A DNA stretch of 13,102 nt from Willaertia magna (taxonomy: Eukaryota; Heterolobosea; Eutetramitea; Acrasida; Naegleriidae): assembly GCA_902984215.1 (NCBI GenBank), contig CADWAF010000280.1, forward strand, positions 1-13,102, in the 5' to 3' direction. The position numbers and the translations under genes are program-made. The notes beneath the pieces are model-generated. The model was not told the DNA's origin and searched no databases. It saw only the letters and a list, made by a program, of their open reading frames with translations. Numbering within the stretch: the stretch's first letter is position 1; the number at the start of each line of letters is the position of its first letter. Of the stretch, positions 1 through 8,714 are shown one piece after another.

Positions 1-447
1 AATTTCTTTAATAAAATGTTCTTCTGTTTTTTGTAAACCTAATTGACCTGATCTATTTTCACCGTAGCCATAAACAGCATTTGTTTTTGTTACAATCAAA
101 AAATAATTACTTCCATTTCTTACAAATTTAATTTTGTCTTTAAAATTATTATTTTCCATTCTTTTAAAATTATAATTTATTGTATCATCATCATAAATTT
201 CTTTTACATAAATATCATTTAAATTATTTATTATATAAATATGATGTAGATTGCATATTAAATATGTAATGGGTGTTGTTGAGGGATTTTTTTTTTCACA
301 CAACTTCATATTTTCTTTATTGAAACAGTAAAGTTCATTATTTGTTGTAACAATTATAAAATAATTCATTCCATAACCCATTAATTTAATTTGTTTTTCG
401 AAAGGGATAGTTGCGGGTTCTTGGTTGTGAAATACTTTTATTTCCAT
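1..447 (-). CDS. RCC1-repeat protein, N-terminal part (3' end outside window)
   Basis: The minus strand is open for 149 codons from an ATG at 447-445 to the window edge. The family signature is near the visible end: residues ~129-139 read VYGYGENRSGQLGL, the classic RCC1 blade motif (aromatic-x-x-G-x-N-x-x-G-Q-L-G). An earlier degenerate blade is visible around residues 29-49 (GYGMNYFIIVTTNNELYCF). RCC1 repeats build a seven-bladed beta-propeller. In eukaryotes such propellers act as Ran exchange factors or as modules in HERC and BTB proteins, and this fragment is too short to choose between them. The start is chosen because the ATG follows an A-rich leader (AAT plus eight A) and because a duplicated copy of the same leader and start exists at 6506-6585. 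The LINE begins 19 bp upstream of the ATG and may have displaced the promoter. Family assignment is firm; exact function is unknown. Confidence 0.82.
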   Translation of the reverse strand, partial: MEIKVFHNQEPATIPFEKQIKLMGYGMNYFIIVTTNNELYCFNKENMKLCEKKNPSTTPITYLICNLHHIYIINNLNDIYVKEIYDDDTINYNFKRMENNNFKDKIKFVRNGSNYFLIVTKTNAVYGYGENRSGQLGLQKTEEHFIKEI

Positions 448-465
448 TTTTTTTATTGTTTTTTT
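400..465. repeat. Left arm (main part) of an inverted repeat split by the LINE
   Basis: Positions 400-465 followed by 6428-6441 form an 80-bp sequence that is the reverse complement of 6506-6585, with seven differences and no gaps. All seven are transitions in which the right arm carries A or T. The arm spans the first 16 codons of the RCC1 gene and about 30 bp of its upstream region. The LINE insertion separates the two pieces of this arm. Confidence 0.9.
451..465. repeat. Target-site duplication, left copy
   Basis: TTTTATTGTTTTTTT is repeated exactly at 6413-6427 in the same orientation, on either side of the LINE. The sequence is simple and could match by chance. However, deleting everything from the end of this copy to the end of the right copy restores a gap-free 80-bp inverted repeat, which strongly supports a true target-site duplication. 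Confidence 0.85.
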
Positions 466-471
466 TTCGAG

Positions 472-2205
472 ATGAAAAAAATAACTACAAATGGAGCCAT
501 TGTAAACCAATGGCTTAGTAGTGGGGAGGTTCAAAAAATGATATCTGACCTTAATAAAAGGCAGGCTTTCATTAACAATATAGAAAAAGAAATTAAGGCT
601 TCGAGAGAAAAGGAAGAAGCTATTCTGTACAGATTAGATAAAACAAGGGAAGAAGACATTAAGTTACTTAATAGACTTACTAAGCTGCAAAAATTTAAAA
701 CTAAATATGTCAATACAAAAGTTGTATACAATAAAGTTTTCTCAAACAGTGATAATACTAGTATGAAAGTTTCCAAAGAAACTGATATATTAAGATGCAA
801 GCATAAAGAAGAGACAATAAATAATTCCCAAAAGGTCATTGAGAATAATTGGATTAAGGTTATAAGTAAGAAACAAAAACTTAAATCAATTTATAATACA
901 AAAAAATTGAATCAAAACAATAAAGTCAAAATGAACAATAAGAATAATAATAAACAAAAAGAGTGAGTTATTCCAATACAACAAAAGCTTTTTCTTTATT
1001 TCCTTAGTAGCCTAAATGCAGAAGAAGAGCAACAGGTTTATAGAATGACAGATACGACAAAAATTTGCAATGTAGAAGTAAAAGATAGATCAATGGTTTT
1101 ATCTTTCTTAAAGAAAGAATATAGAGATAAGGTCATTGTTGATTCTACCTTTACTGGTATAGCTCTATTAGATAAAGGTTATTTTGTTGATGACGTAGTC
1201 AATTTTGAGATTAAAGTTTTAACAGAAGAAGCTTTCAATATGATTAATTATATAAAAATAAGAAACCTTTGAGGTCAAATTAGTAGTTTTACTTTTAGAA
1301 AGGATAAATTAGAAAAACACAAAGTTATTGTTCAAATTGCCTTACCAAATAAACTAATCCTCGATGCAATTAAAGACAATACGTATGAATCAATCATGGT
1401 CTTTAATAGAAATGTCTCAAGACTTAAATTACACGTTAAAGAACCAGTTGAAAAAAAGATAGTAATTGAAGGGATTTATAAATTGTATAACACACTTGCT
1501 ATTGGAGAAGAGTTCAGTAACTTGTCATTAAAATTAGTTAAAGAAGACATTATGATTAAACAATACAAAACTAGTAAAGGACATATAAGATTTAATTACT
1601 TAATTAAATTAGATTCCATTACTATATACAAAAAATTAGAAGATCAAATAGTCAATTTAGGGAAGGGTATTAACATAAAATTAGAATGTGAATTTAAAAA
1701 AGAAAACATTATTGCAGGCAAAACAATAAGAAGTAAAGAGACAAATAATAAATTAAACTATGCAAAAATTGATAAGATGAAGAAACTAATTGAAACAAAA
1801 AATCAAAAGAATGATACCTTAGTTTTGGAAGAAACATAATATGATATTAACAACTAAAATAATTCCTTAATTAAATGTCAACAAATTACACTTAATGATA
1901 ATGTAAATATTAATGAAGAATTATCAATCAAAGATACTCTTCTAGCAATCTTAGAAAGTTCTAACAAACAAAACAATAATATCAATATATTAAATAATAA
2001 TATTATCTCTATTAAAGACAACCAAATACTTATGTCACAAAGAATTGATATAATTGAATATAATCAGACAAGAAGTAATGAAAAAATATTAGAAATTGAA
2101 AACAAATTTAATAGAAAGAGTAAAAGAAAAGCTAATAAAGATTTAAAAGAAATTATCTCGCCAAATAAAGAAAGTAAGGGAGATAAAAAATTGTATGAAC
2201 ACTAA
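472..2205 (+). pseudogene. LINE ORF1 (gag-like RNA-binding/coiled-coil protein), broken by four stops
   Basis: A single reading frame runs for 578 codons from ATG 472 with four internal stops (TGA 964, TGA 1270, TAA 1837, TAA 1855) and no frameshift. It ends at a tandem TAA-TAA (2203-2208). The N-terminal ~100 residues are charged and predicted helical (LNKRQAFINNIEKEIKASRE and onward). A Lys/Asn-rich basic linker follows (~residues 130-164), then a more globular middle. The last ~115 codons contain heptad-like Ile/Leu spacing (ILNNNIISIKDNQILMSQRI), typical of an oligomerising coiled coil. I see no CCHC knuckle and no clear RRM. In LINEs, ORF1 protein coats the element RNA. Upstream codons back to 391 are antisense to the RCC1 gene, so 472 is the first credible start. 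The ORF1 role is inferred from position and composition; I recognise no domain. Confidence 0.8.
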
Positions 2206-2211
2206 TAATGA
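2206..2211 (+). promoter_or_regulatory. TAATGA stop-start overlap between ORF1 and ORF2
   Basis: ORF1 ends with TAA at 2203 followed by a second in-frame TAA at 2206-2208. The last A of that second TAA is the A of the ORF2 ATG (2208-2210), and the next base makes TAATGA. In the silkworm LINE SART1 the same UAAUGA string couples ORF2 translation to termination of ORF1. The string is seen here; coupled reinitiation in this family is an inference. Confidence 0.7.
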
Positions 2212-2900
2212 TCTTTAAATCAGGTTCAATTAATATACAAGGTTTTAAGACAGATAAAAGTGAGTATTTAGCAAAAATGTTTTTGAAAGAAAATATTGAT
2301 ATATTTGTTTATCAAAAAAGTGTCTTAGACACCAAAATCTCTTTATATGTTAATGTAATCAAAAAAGTGTTCAAAAACATTTCATCATACAATGCCTATA
2401 ATTCAAAACATAGATTAGGCTTTTTAGTTAATATAAAAATGAAAAATAATTTTATAATTAATTTTTACAATTTAGTTGAAAATAGATTATGTTTATTAAC
2501 ATTATTTAGTAAAAACTTTAAATTTATTATCCTAAATATTTATAATAACGCCAAATAAAGTGTTACAACAAATAATACCGATCTAGTAAAAATTATTAAA
2601 AACCTTACATTAAAATATTCTAATTACATACAAATTTTTATGGGAGACTTCAATGTTACTTTGAATTCAAATATTAAAAAGCAATTTTCTTTAAAGGATA
2701 AATTTTGGATAGAATTTAGTAAAAAGTATAATCTTTTTAGAGGACATTTTACTAATGAAGAACAATCAACCTTTATTAAAAAAAGTAAAAGAAGTAGACT
2801 AGATAATGTTTTTAGTAATTGTTTCATTAGTTTGATAGAAATTGTAAACTACAATTTTTTAGATCATGAACTGTTAACTTTTACAATAGAAAGCAGTTTT
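2208..2900 (+). other. ORF2 domain: AP-type endonuclease (degenerate)
   Basis: The exonuclease-endonuclease-phosphatase fold is recognisable from ordered motifs. An N-terminal strand SGSINIQGF holds the metal-site Asn. YQKSVL sits where families have QET. MGDFNVTLN (2640-2666) is the intact D-x-N motif, followed by SRLDNVFSN and LDHELLTF, the latter matching the usual SDH. Two key positions look mutated. The Glu of QET is Lys (codon AAA, 2316-2318), and Ser before the DH motif is Leu. Both changes fit single C:G to T:A transitions. One stop (TAA 2556) interrupts the domain. Confidence 0.85.
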
Positions 2901-3429
2901 AGAAATCAAAAAAAAATTAATAAGTTCATTCCTAAAAGAATAATATCTAAAATAATCAAAAACACGGAAATTAACATAGAAAATATGGAATTTATTGAAC
3001 TATTAAAAGTAGAATTAAAGAAAATGAAAAAACAATAAATTAGCTATTACCAAGACATAAAAAAAATCAAACAAAAGTAGAAAAAGAAACTTTTTTACAA
3101 TTAAATGAACTAAATAAGAAAATAAAATATGAAGAGAATTTAAAAGAAAAAGAAATAATGAAAACGTAGAAATATAAAATAAGAAAAGATTATCTTAAAC
3201 TGCAAAAAATTAGATTGAAGAAAAGTAAAACCAAAAAATTGAAAAAGATCAATCAATTCACTAACTATGAACTTTTTCACTTTGATAAAATGTTAAAAAA
3301 GAGAAATGTGAATTGGAATAATATTAAAATTAATAATTCCAATAATGTTGAACAAGAATTAAGGAAGTATTATATTGAGAAATTTAAATCAAATTCTAAA
3401 CTAAGTATCTGGTCAAAAAGTAAATATAC

Positions 3430-4470
3430 AGAATCAAAAGTGAAATTAACAGAAATAACAATTGAAGAAGTTAAAAAAATTATTAACAATAGTAAATCCA
3501 AATCATTGGATGCATTTAATATAGATTTTAATTTTTATAGAAATAAAAGTTATAAGTTCTATGAAAAACTAACTTTATTATGTAACGATGTTATGAATAA
3601 TCAAATAAGTTTACTATCAGTATTTAAAAAATCGTGGATTAAATTAATAGAAAAAACTAATAATCTAAACAAACCTAAGGGTTTAAGACTAATATTTATT
3701 TTACCTGTAATATATAGAATTATTTCTAAAAGTATTATTAATAAATTTAATGACCTCTTAGACAAGTTTAATTGAAAAATAAGAGGATTTCTTAAGAGTA
3801 GAAACTTAATTGATATTAACTTTTTAATTAAGGATATTATTAACAGAAATAAAAACACTAAAAACAAAGAAGAAAAGTATCCTACATATGTGAAATATTT
3901 AGATATTGATGCTGTTTATGATAATGTTGAATATGATGCTATTAAAATAGCTTTAATTAAATTTAGAATAAATAAAGAACAAGGAAAGGCTATAATTAAA
4001 ATGATTAAAAATCACTCTTTTATATTTGAAATTTTGGAAATATTGGTAAATTTGATAGAAAAAATAAAGGATTACCTCAAAAGAATCTTATTTCACCAAT
4101 TTTTTTCAATATTCTAACGACAAGTATATTGAAAAGATTTATTGAGATGAACTATTTGAAAGATAACTCAGTAGCAACTGATAATATCGGATTATTATGT
4201 TATGCAGACGATTTTACTGTAATTAGTTCAGATTGGTGTAAATTTTGTAAAAAATTTCAAAGCCTCAAAAGTATTTTAGAAGAATTTAGAATGAAAATGT
4301 CTATAGAGAAAAGTGAATATTTAGTATATAACAAACAAAGATCTAAGAGGCAACTTAAGTTTAATGATAACTCAATAATAACTCATAAAGATAATGTGGA
4401 AATATTAGGAAGTTATGTTAAAGAAGAAAAAGAATCTTTTATGAAATAGAAAGAACTAGTTAAAGAGATT
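3430..4470 (+). other. ORF2 domain: reverse transcriptase
   Basis: RT motifs appear in order. KSLDAFNIDFNF (from ~3505) is the motif before the fingers, followed by PKGLRLIFILPVIYRIISK (motif 1). TGA 3773 precedes RGFLKSRNLID, the usual Q-x-GF-R region. YLDIDAVYDNV (~3896) is motif A with its Asp. GLPQKNLISPIFFNIL (~4070) is motif B. CYADDFTVIS (4198-4227) is motif C with both catalytic Asp intact. EKSEYLVYN follows as motif D/E. A frameshift near 4030 separates motif A from motif B. The RT catalytic residues survive even though the frame does not. Confidence 0.93.
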
Positions 4471-4979
4471 AAACTAATTATTAAATTTTTATTTGTAACT
4501 AAAATTCAACCATATAGATTGAATTAGATAATAAGTAATAAAATTTATAGTAAAATTGCCTATCTAGCATGTATAAAAGTAATTAGTAGAAGTGTTATAA
4601 TTAATATTGACACAGCGGTTAAAAGTATAATTAAAGTAAAATTAGCCATAGATAAAAAATTGCCTTCAGTAAATTTTTATAGAAATTATGAACAAGATGA
4701 ATTTAAGCTTAATTTAGTAGAACAGATAATATATAATAATATGATAGGTACATTCTTTAAATATATTAACCATCAAAACAGCATTATAAAAGACAATTTT
4801 AGAAGTAATATTCAAATTGAAAAAAGAAAATTACAAAGAATTAAATTAATAGAAAAAGTTAAAAAATTTTTCAAATAAATTACATATATGGTAAATAAAA
4901 GTTTTTATTAAAAAATAAAAAGTTAATACTTTTTGTTAATACTAAAAAAATAGAATCAAAAATCAAAGATTTTCAAAAA

Positions 4980-5370
4980 ATGAAAATCTATATAAATAGT
5001 TTAGCAAAGGAATACTTAGTTGGAAAAAAAATAGTATTCAAAGATTTTAGAAACAATAAATGGTTCATTATTAAAAAGAAGTATAATTTTGGAAAAGATA
5101 TAAATAATAAAGATGAAATAAAAACTATAGTTCAAGTAATAAAAAAATTGCCTAACAATACTAAAGTTATAATCAAGATGGATAGTTGGATAACAATTTC
5201 ATTACTTAGTAATGAAAAATATAAAAGAGTTTTCTAATTAATTAAAAACACTATAATGAAAATTATTAAGGACAAAAAATTGAAAATAGAATGAGAACAT
5301 ATTAAATCTCATACAAATAACAAATATAATGATAAAGCAGATAAATTGGCCAACATAGAAAGATTAAATA
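4980..5370 (+). other. ORF2 domain: RNase H (degenerate)
   Basis: The layout matches RNase HI. IYINS (4986-5000) stands where families have IYTDGS; the catalytic first Asp is Asn here (AAT, 4995-4997). The Glu of the second motif is in DEIKTIVQVIKKL, and the third acidic residue is in IIKMDSW. The final HIKSH...NDKADKLAN (~5298-5355) supplies the last Asp. TGA 5292 sits at the near-invariant Trp two residues before HIKSH, which fits TGG to TGA. T to I, D to N and G to S in the first motif are all C:G to T:A changes. Confidence 0.8.
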
Positions 5371-5627
5371 GTCTTTATATTGACATCTAAAATTTAATTA
5401 GTAATAAATACATTTACTTAGTACTAAAAATTAATAGAAACGACAAAATAATTGAACACATTGAAATACTTAATGGTTATAAAAATTATGTTAAATTTAA
5501 AAATATAGTAAATATAGACATAATACCTTTTATAATAAATTTAGGATGCCCCATTGTGAAATATAGATTATTGATATATAGACATAGAGGATTAATAGAA
5601 ATTCTATATGGAAAAGTTATTAAAAAA

Positions 5628-5678
5628 TGTAAACATTGTAAGAATAAAAATTTTACGATCAAACATATATTAAAGTGC
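5628..5678 (+). other. ORF2 C-terminal zinc finger, C-x2-C-x8-H-x3-C
   Basis: CKHCKNKNFTIKHILKC supplies three Cys and one His with the spacing of the zf-RVT/CCHC finger found after RT or RNase H in many LINE ORF2 proteins. All four ligands are intact. It probably helps bind RNA or target DNA. Confidence 0.75.
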
Positions 5679-6332
5679 AAATATTATGACATATTTGATA
5701 AATAGAAAAACAAAAAAAATGAAAGCTACAATATCTTATTTAATAATTATAAAAAAATAGAAATTGAAAAACTAAAATTATTAAATATTGAATGGGATTT
5801 ATTTTGTAAAACCATTAAAGACTTCTCAAATGAGAATATTTTTATTAGAATTAAGGAAGTTAAAAAGAAAATAAAGGTATAACAAGATATTAGAAGGAAA
5901 AAATATGTAAAAGAACAATTAAGAAAAAATAAAAGAATAAATAATATTAAACAAATAAAGGAAAAATTTGAAAAAGATTCAAAAGAAATAATGAAGAGAC
6001 AATGTAAATTAAATATCTTAAATAAAATAACAAAGCCTTACTTAATTCATATTAATGAAATAGTTTTAGCCTCCTTTAGATTTCAAGAATTAGTAAAAGA
6101 AATCTTAAAACTAGTGTCAAATTACAAACCTTCAAAATACAAAAAAAGAAAAGCCAAAAAAATAATAAATAACTTAGTAACAGATATAAATACTATTAAC
6201 ACTTTTAGTATAAACAGTGTTACCCATAATATTAATGATCAAGAAAAAGATAAAGTTTCACTTGTTTATAGTGAAGACTTCAACTATCTCACTAACTTCC
6301 TAAATACCTTTTATAACTCTGTTATAGAGTAA

Positions 6333-6412
6333 ATCAATTGTATTAGCGGTAATATTAAAAAATATTTGCACCTAATTTACAATCAATAAACTTTAAACTT
6401 TAAACTTTAAAC
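6333..6412 (+). other. LINE 3' UTR
   Basis: Only ~80 bp lie between the ORF2 stop and the right target-site duplication. They end in the AAACTTT repeat. I see no obvious stem-loop that would serve as the RT recognition structure. Confidence 0.6.
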
Positions 6413-6415
6413 TTT
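6388..6415 (+). repeat. (AAACTTT)4 tandem repeat at the LINE 3' end
   Basis: Four exact 7-bp units run into the right target-site duplication. Several LINE families end in short tandem repeats instead of poly(A), thought to arise from RT slippage at priming. Its position exactly at the element boundary fits that. Confidence 0.85.
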
Positions 6416-6427
6416 TATTGTTTTTTT
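6413..6427. repeat. Target-site duplication, right copy
   Basis: Exact second copy of 451-465. It continues directly into 6428-6441, which is the displaced remainder of the left inverted-repeat arm. Confidence 0.85.
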
Positions 6428-6505
6428 AAGGTAGCAGTAAAGAGTGATAATATTATTCTAACTGAATTTTAAAATAACAGTTAAAATTTAAGACTATAAC
6501 CATTT

Positions 6506-6585
6506 TTTACTGTTACCTTAAAAAAACAATAAAAAAAATAGAAATAAAAATATTTCATAACCAAGAACCCACAATTATCTCTTTC
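6506..6585. repeat. Right arm of the 80-bp inverted repeat
   Basis: Reverse complement of 400-465 plus 6428-6441, with seven transitions and no indel. The loop between the arms before LINE insertion was the 64 bp at 6442-6505. The arm covers a 5' leader and the first 16 codons of an RCC1-gene paralogue on the plus strand. Confidence 0.9.
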
Positions 6586-6588
6586 TAG
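6538..6588 (+). pseudogene. RCC1-gene 5' fragment, start codon lost
   Basis: This copies the first 16 codons of the RCC1-type gene at 447, on the opposite strand. ATG has become ATA (6538-6540), residues continue EIKIFHNQEPTIISF, and TAG follows at 6586. Homology stops at 6585, so this is a broken or never complete duplicate. Residue changes against the left copy (V to I, A to T, T to I, P to S) are all C:G to T:A. Confidence 0.8.
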
Positions 6589-6589
6589 T

Positions 6590-7439
6590 CTACTTTAAAA
6601 TTGTATAAAATTGTATAAGTACTTATCATGTATTCCTCTTTTAAAATTAATCAAACAACATTAACAGCTGCAGTAAAGAATATATTTATAAATTTTTGAA
6701 ATTTATTTTAATAATAATATTTTTGATCATTATATAACTGATTAAATATTTAATAATTATTATGGTCCATCAGATTTATATTTATATTTTTTATCTTATA
6801 CTACTATATTAAAAAATTAAACTGTTTCTTCTAATAATAATATTATAGACTTTTTAAATAGTAATAATGATGATATAGAATTATTAGATGAAATATTTAA
6901 TATATTATTTAAAAGAACGTTATAAAGAATAGAAAAAAAATTAAATTTAGATTACAAGATAATTTAAATAAAGAAATAGATGGTAGATAGAATTTTATGT
7001 TAATAGATATGTTGAAAAAATTATTTTAAAGATTTTGTCAATATTTTAAATATTTAATTGTAATCTTTTACTATCATTACAAACAACAACTTAAAATATT
7101 CTATAATAAACTAATAAATTTTTATAAATAATTAAAAAATCAAAAGTAACTTATATTAAATATAATTTAAAAGTTATATCTTTTTAACAATTATTTCCTA
7201 ACCCATTATTTCATCTAATTATTAAATTATCTTTAATATGATAATACTTTAATTTTTTATTAATATAATTCATTACATTCATTAAAGATTTTATATTTTT
7301 TCAAAATTAAATAAATGAAATTTTAATAAATGTAAATAATATAGTGATTTGTTAAATAATTTAATAAATAAATTACAATATTCATTAATAATATTTTGTG
7401 TGTTTTGTTTTAAATTATTATTATTTAAAATTTTATTTA
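6590..7439. other. AT-rich stretch without a recognisable gene
   Basis: Almost pure A/T with runs of AAT/ATT, and stops every ~10-30 codons in all frames. A plus-strand stretch at about 6760-6930 reads Asp/Asn/Leu-rich fragments broken by TAA. The longest has ~34 codons, which is not enough to call. AAATTGTATA is directly repeated at 6597-6616. I see no RNA gene. Confidence 0.5.
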
Positions 7440-7838
7440 CTTGATATTATATAATTTATTATGTTGTTGTTGTAATAAATTATTATTTTGAATTTGTAGA
7501 TTATTTAAATGTATTAATGAAATAGTTATAAAATTTGTTATATAATTTTGTAAACTATTTTGTAAACTATTTTGTAAACTATTTTGTGAATTGTTTTATG
7601 AGTTATTTTGTAAATTATTTTGTGATTGATAATTAAAATATAAAGTTGAATAAAAAATTTCTAAGTTTTTTAAAAATATAAGATATAATTTTATAATTTC
7701 AATTACAAAAAATGCGTCTATATATTTAAAACTATATAAAATTTTACCTGTTTTATTTTTATCTTTTTTAAGTTCACTAAAAAAAATTATAATTTTAGAA
7801 TTTAATTTTTCAATATTTTGTTTTAAAAAATTTATTAA
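7440..7838 (-). pseudogene. Minus-strand coding relic with SLQN repeat
   Basis: On the minus strand 80 codons (7838-7599) are open, then one TAA (7598-7596), then 52 more (7595-7440). In DNA this AT-rich a stop is expected about every ten codons, so these runs suggest former coding. The first run is mixed and hydrophobic (KYIDAFFVIEIIKLYLIFL). The second contains SLQN repeats and a Gln/Asn-rich tail. There is no Met start and no domain that I recognise. It may continue the 8143-9091 relic or be a separate dead gene. Confidence 0.4.
7545..7628. repeat. 12-bp tandem repeat, seven units
   Basis: Three exact units of ATTTTGTAAACT (7545-7580) are followed by four diverged units to 7628. The minus strand encodes the tetrapeptide SLQN in each exact unit, and the length of 12 keeps the frame. 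This fits an expanded coding minisatellite. Confidence 0.85.
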
Positions 7839-8142
7839 TTATTCTTCTAAAAAACATATATAATTTAATATATATTCTATTATTCATAAAATAAAATATA
7901 ATATATTCATAATATATTAATCATAATTTATGTTAAAAATATTATATTTATAAATATTTATATTATTAAAAAAATAATTAAAATAATTATAATCATTATT
8001 TAAAATAATCTTATTTAAAATATTATTATAATTACAATACCAGCAAATACATTTAGTTTTAAAAAAATTATTATTATTAATTTTTTTAAAAAGTTTACAA
8101 TAATATATTGGAATATTATAAATTTGATAATAAAAATATTTT
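7839..8142. other. AT-only low-complexity stretch
   Basis: Nearly all A and T with ATATT and AATAATTA runs. No frame stays open for long on either strand. It separates the two minus-strand relics. Confidence 0.5.
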
Positions 8143-8686
8143 TTATTTGTTATTACATTGTAAATTTAATTTATAACTTATAAAAGGTGAAATTGTAGCG
8201 TGATATTTTTTTACAGAATTACTGCTTGGTAATTGAAAATATAATTTTGAATTATTTATTTTTAAATTATTAATAAAACATCCATAACTTGATAAAGAAA
8301 TTCCACTATTTATTAAAGATTTTACTACAGAAAAACATTTATCTTCTTCTTCTTCTTGTTGTAAATTATTTAAATTGTTTGTAATAATAAATTGTAAAAA
8401 AAAATTTCCAATTGACGATTCCAATAAAAAAGTAATTAAAATTTCAAATAAATTATAATTCCATTGTTTTAAATAATAATTACAATAAACTAAAATTACT
8501 AATTCAGCCGTTTCTTTACTATAATTAAATTTGTTTTCATTAAATTTTTGTTGTGGCTGATTATTAAATGTTTTGTTTTGTTTTTTTTATTAATAATTAA
8601 ATTACTTTTTTCTTCTAACTCTTCCAGTAATTCATGATTAATGTATTTAAATGATAAATTATTTGTTTCCGAATATAAAGTGAAAC

Positions 8687-8714
8687 TAGATGAAAATAAT
8701 GAATAATCAGAATT
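8687..8714. repeat. 28-bp direct repeat, copy 1
   Basis: Identical to 9055-9082, start to start 368 bp. On the minus strand both copies encode NSDYSLFSS, so the duplication lies in coding sequence of the relic. Confidence 0.9.

Larger units (their letters stand above)
2208..6332 (+). pseudogene. LINE ORF2 polyprotein (endonuclease-RT-RNase H-CCHC), broken
   Basis: The frame begins at ATG 2208 in the TAATGA overlap and ends with TAG at 6330-6332, about 1,375 codons. Coding continues in frame 0 to ~3075, frame 2 (3077 to ~4030), frame 1 (~4036 to ~4870), then frame 0 to the end, so three indels are needed. The indel near 4870 lies in an A/T homopolymer. Internal stops are TAA 2556, TAA 3036, TAG 3167, TGA 3773, TAG 4447, TAG 4525, TAA 4896, TAA 5235, TGA 5292, TAA 5388, TAG 5703 and TAA 5880. 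Domains follow as separate entries. The last ~200 codons form a lysine-rich tail with no domain I know. The protein would nick target DNA, reverse-transcribe element RNA and degrade the RNA strand. This copy cannot make it. Confidence 0.92.
466..6412 (+). mobile_element. Degenerate non-LTR (LINE-type) retrotransposon, APE-RT-RNase H class
   Basis: A nearly full-length two-ORF element of about 5.95 kb is bounded by a 15-bp target-site duplication. ORF1 starts seven bases from the left boundary, so the 5' UTR is almost absent and the copy may be slightly 5'-truncated. ORF2 has the order AP-endonuclease, reverse transcriptase, RNase H, CCHC finger and a basic tail, as in RNase H-bearing lineages such as I and Tad1. 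I cannot assign a clade without a tree. The 3' end is an AAACTTT tandem repeat rather than poly(A). Such elements move by target-primed reverse transcription: the endonuclease nicks the target and the RT copies the RNA from the 3' end. The copy is inactive: 16 internal stops, three frameshifts and at least two altered catalytic residues. Confidence 0.93.

Noticed and set aside
391..471. An upstream extension of LINE ORF1 to an ATG at 391.
   Set aside because: These codons are antisense to the start of the RCC1 gene and lie across the element boundary at 466.
472..6332. A reassigned genetic code (TGA as Trp, TAA/TAG as Gln), since each stop in the LINE fits one of these residues.
   Set aside because: The neighbouring helicase has 820 codons with Gln as CAA/CAG and Trp as TGG, no internal stops and a TAA end. 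The LINE itself also has many TGG and CAA codons plus three frameshifts. Directional decay explains the pattern better.
6388..6415. Telomere-like repeats.
   Set aside because: Only four AAACTTT units, exactly at a LINE 3' end. The unit does not match a TTAGGG- or TTTAGGG-type repeat.
6413..6534. A ~120-bp MITE with ~29-bp inverted termini.
   Set aside because: The inverted match is part of a longer 80-bp inverted repeat that includes the RCC1 gene start, and the left arm is split by the LINE. A gene-start duplication explains it fully.
400..6590. A large composite element with long terminal inverted repeats.
   Set aside because: Removing the LINE with one copy of the 15-bp direct repeat restores a continuous arm. 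The inverted repeats therefore predate the insertion and do not define its ends.
6660..7030. A plus-strand coding relic rich in Asp/Asn/Leu.
   Set aside because: The longest run is ~34 codons with many TAA interruptions, which chance allows in DNA this AT-rich.
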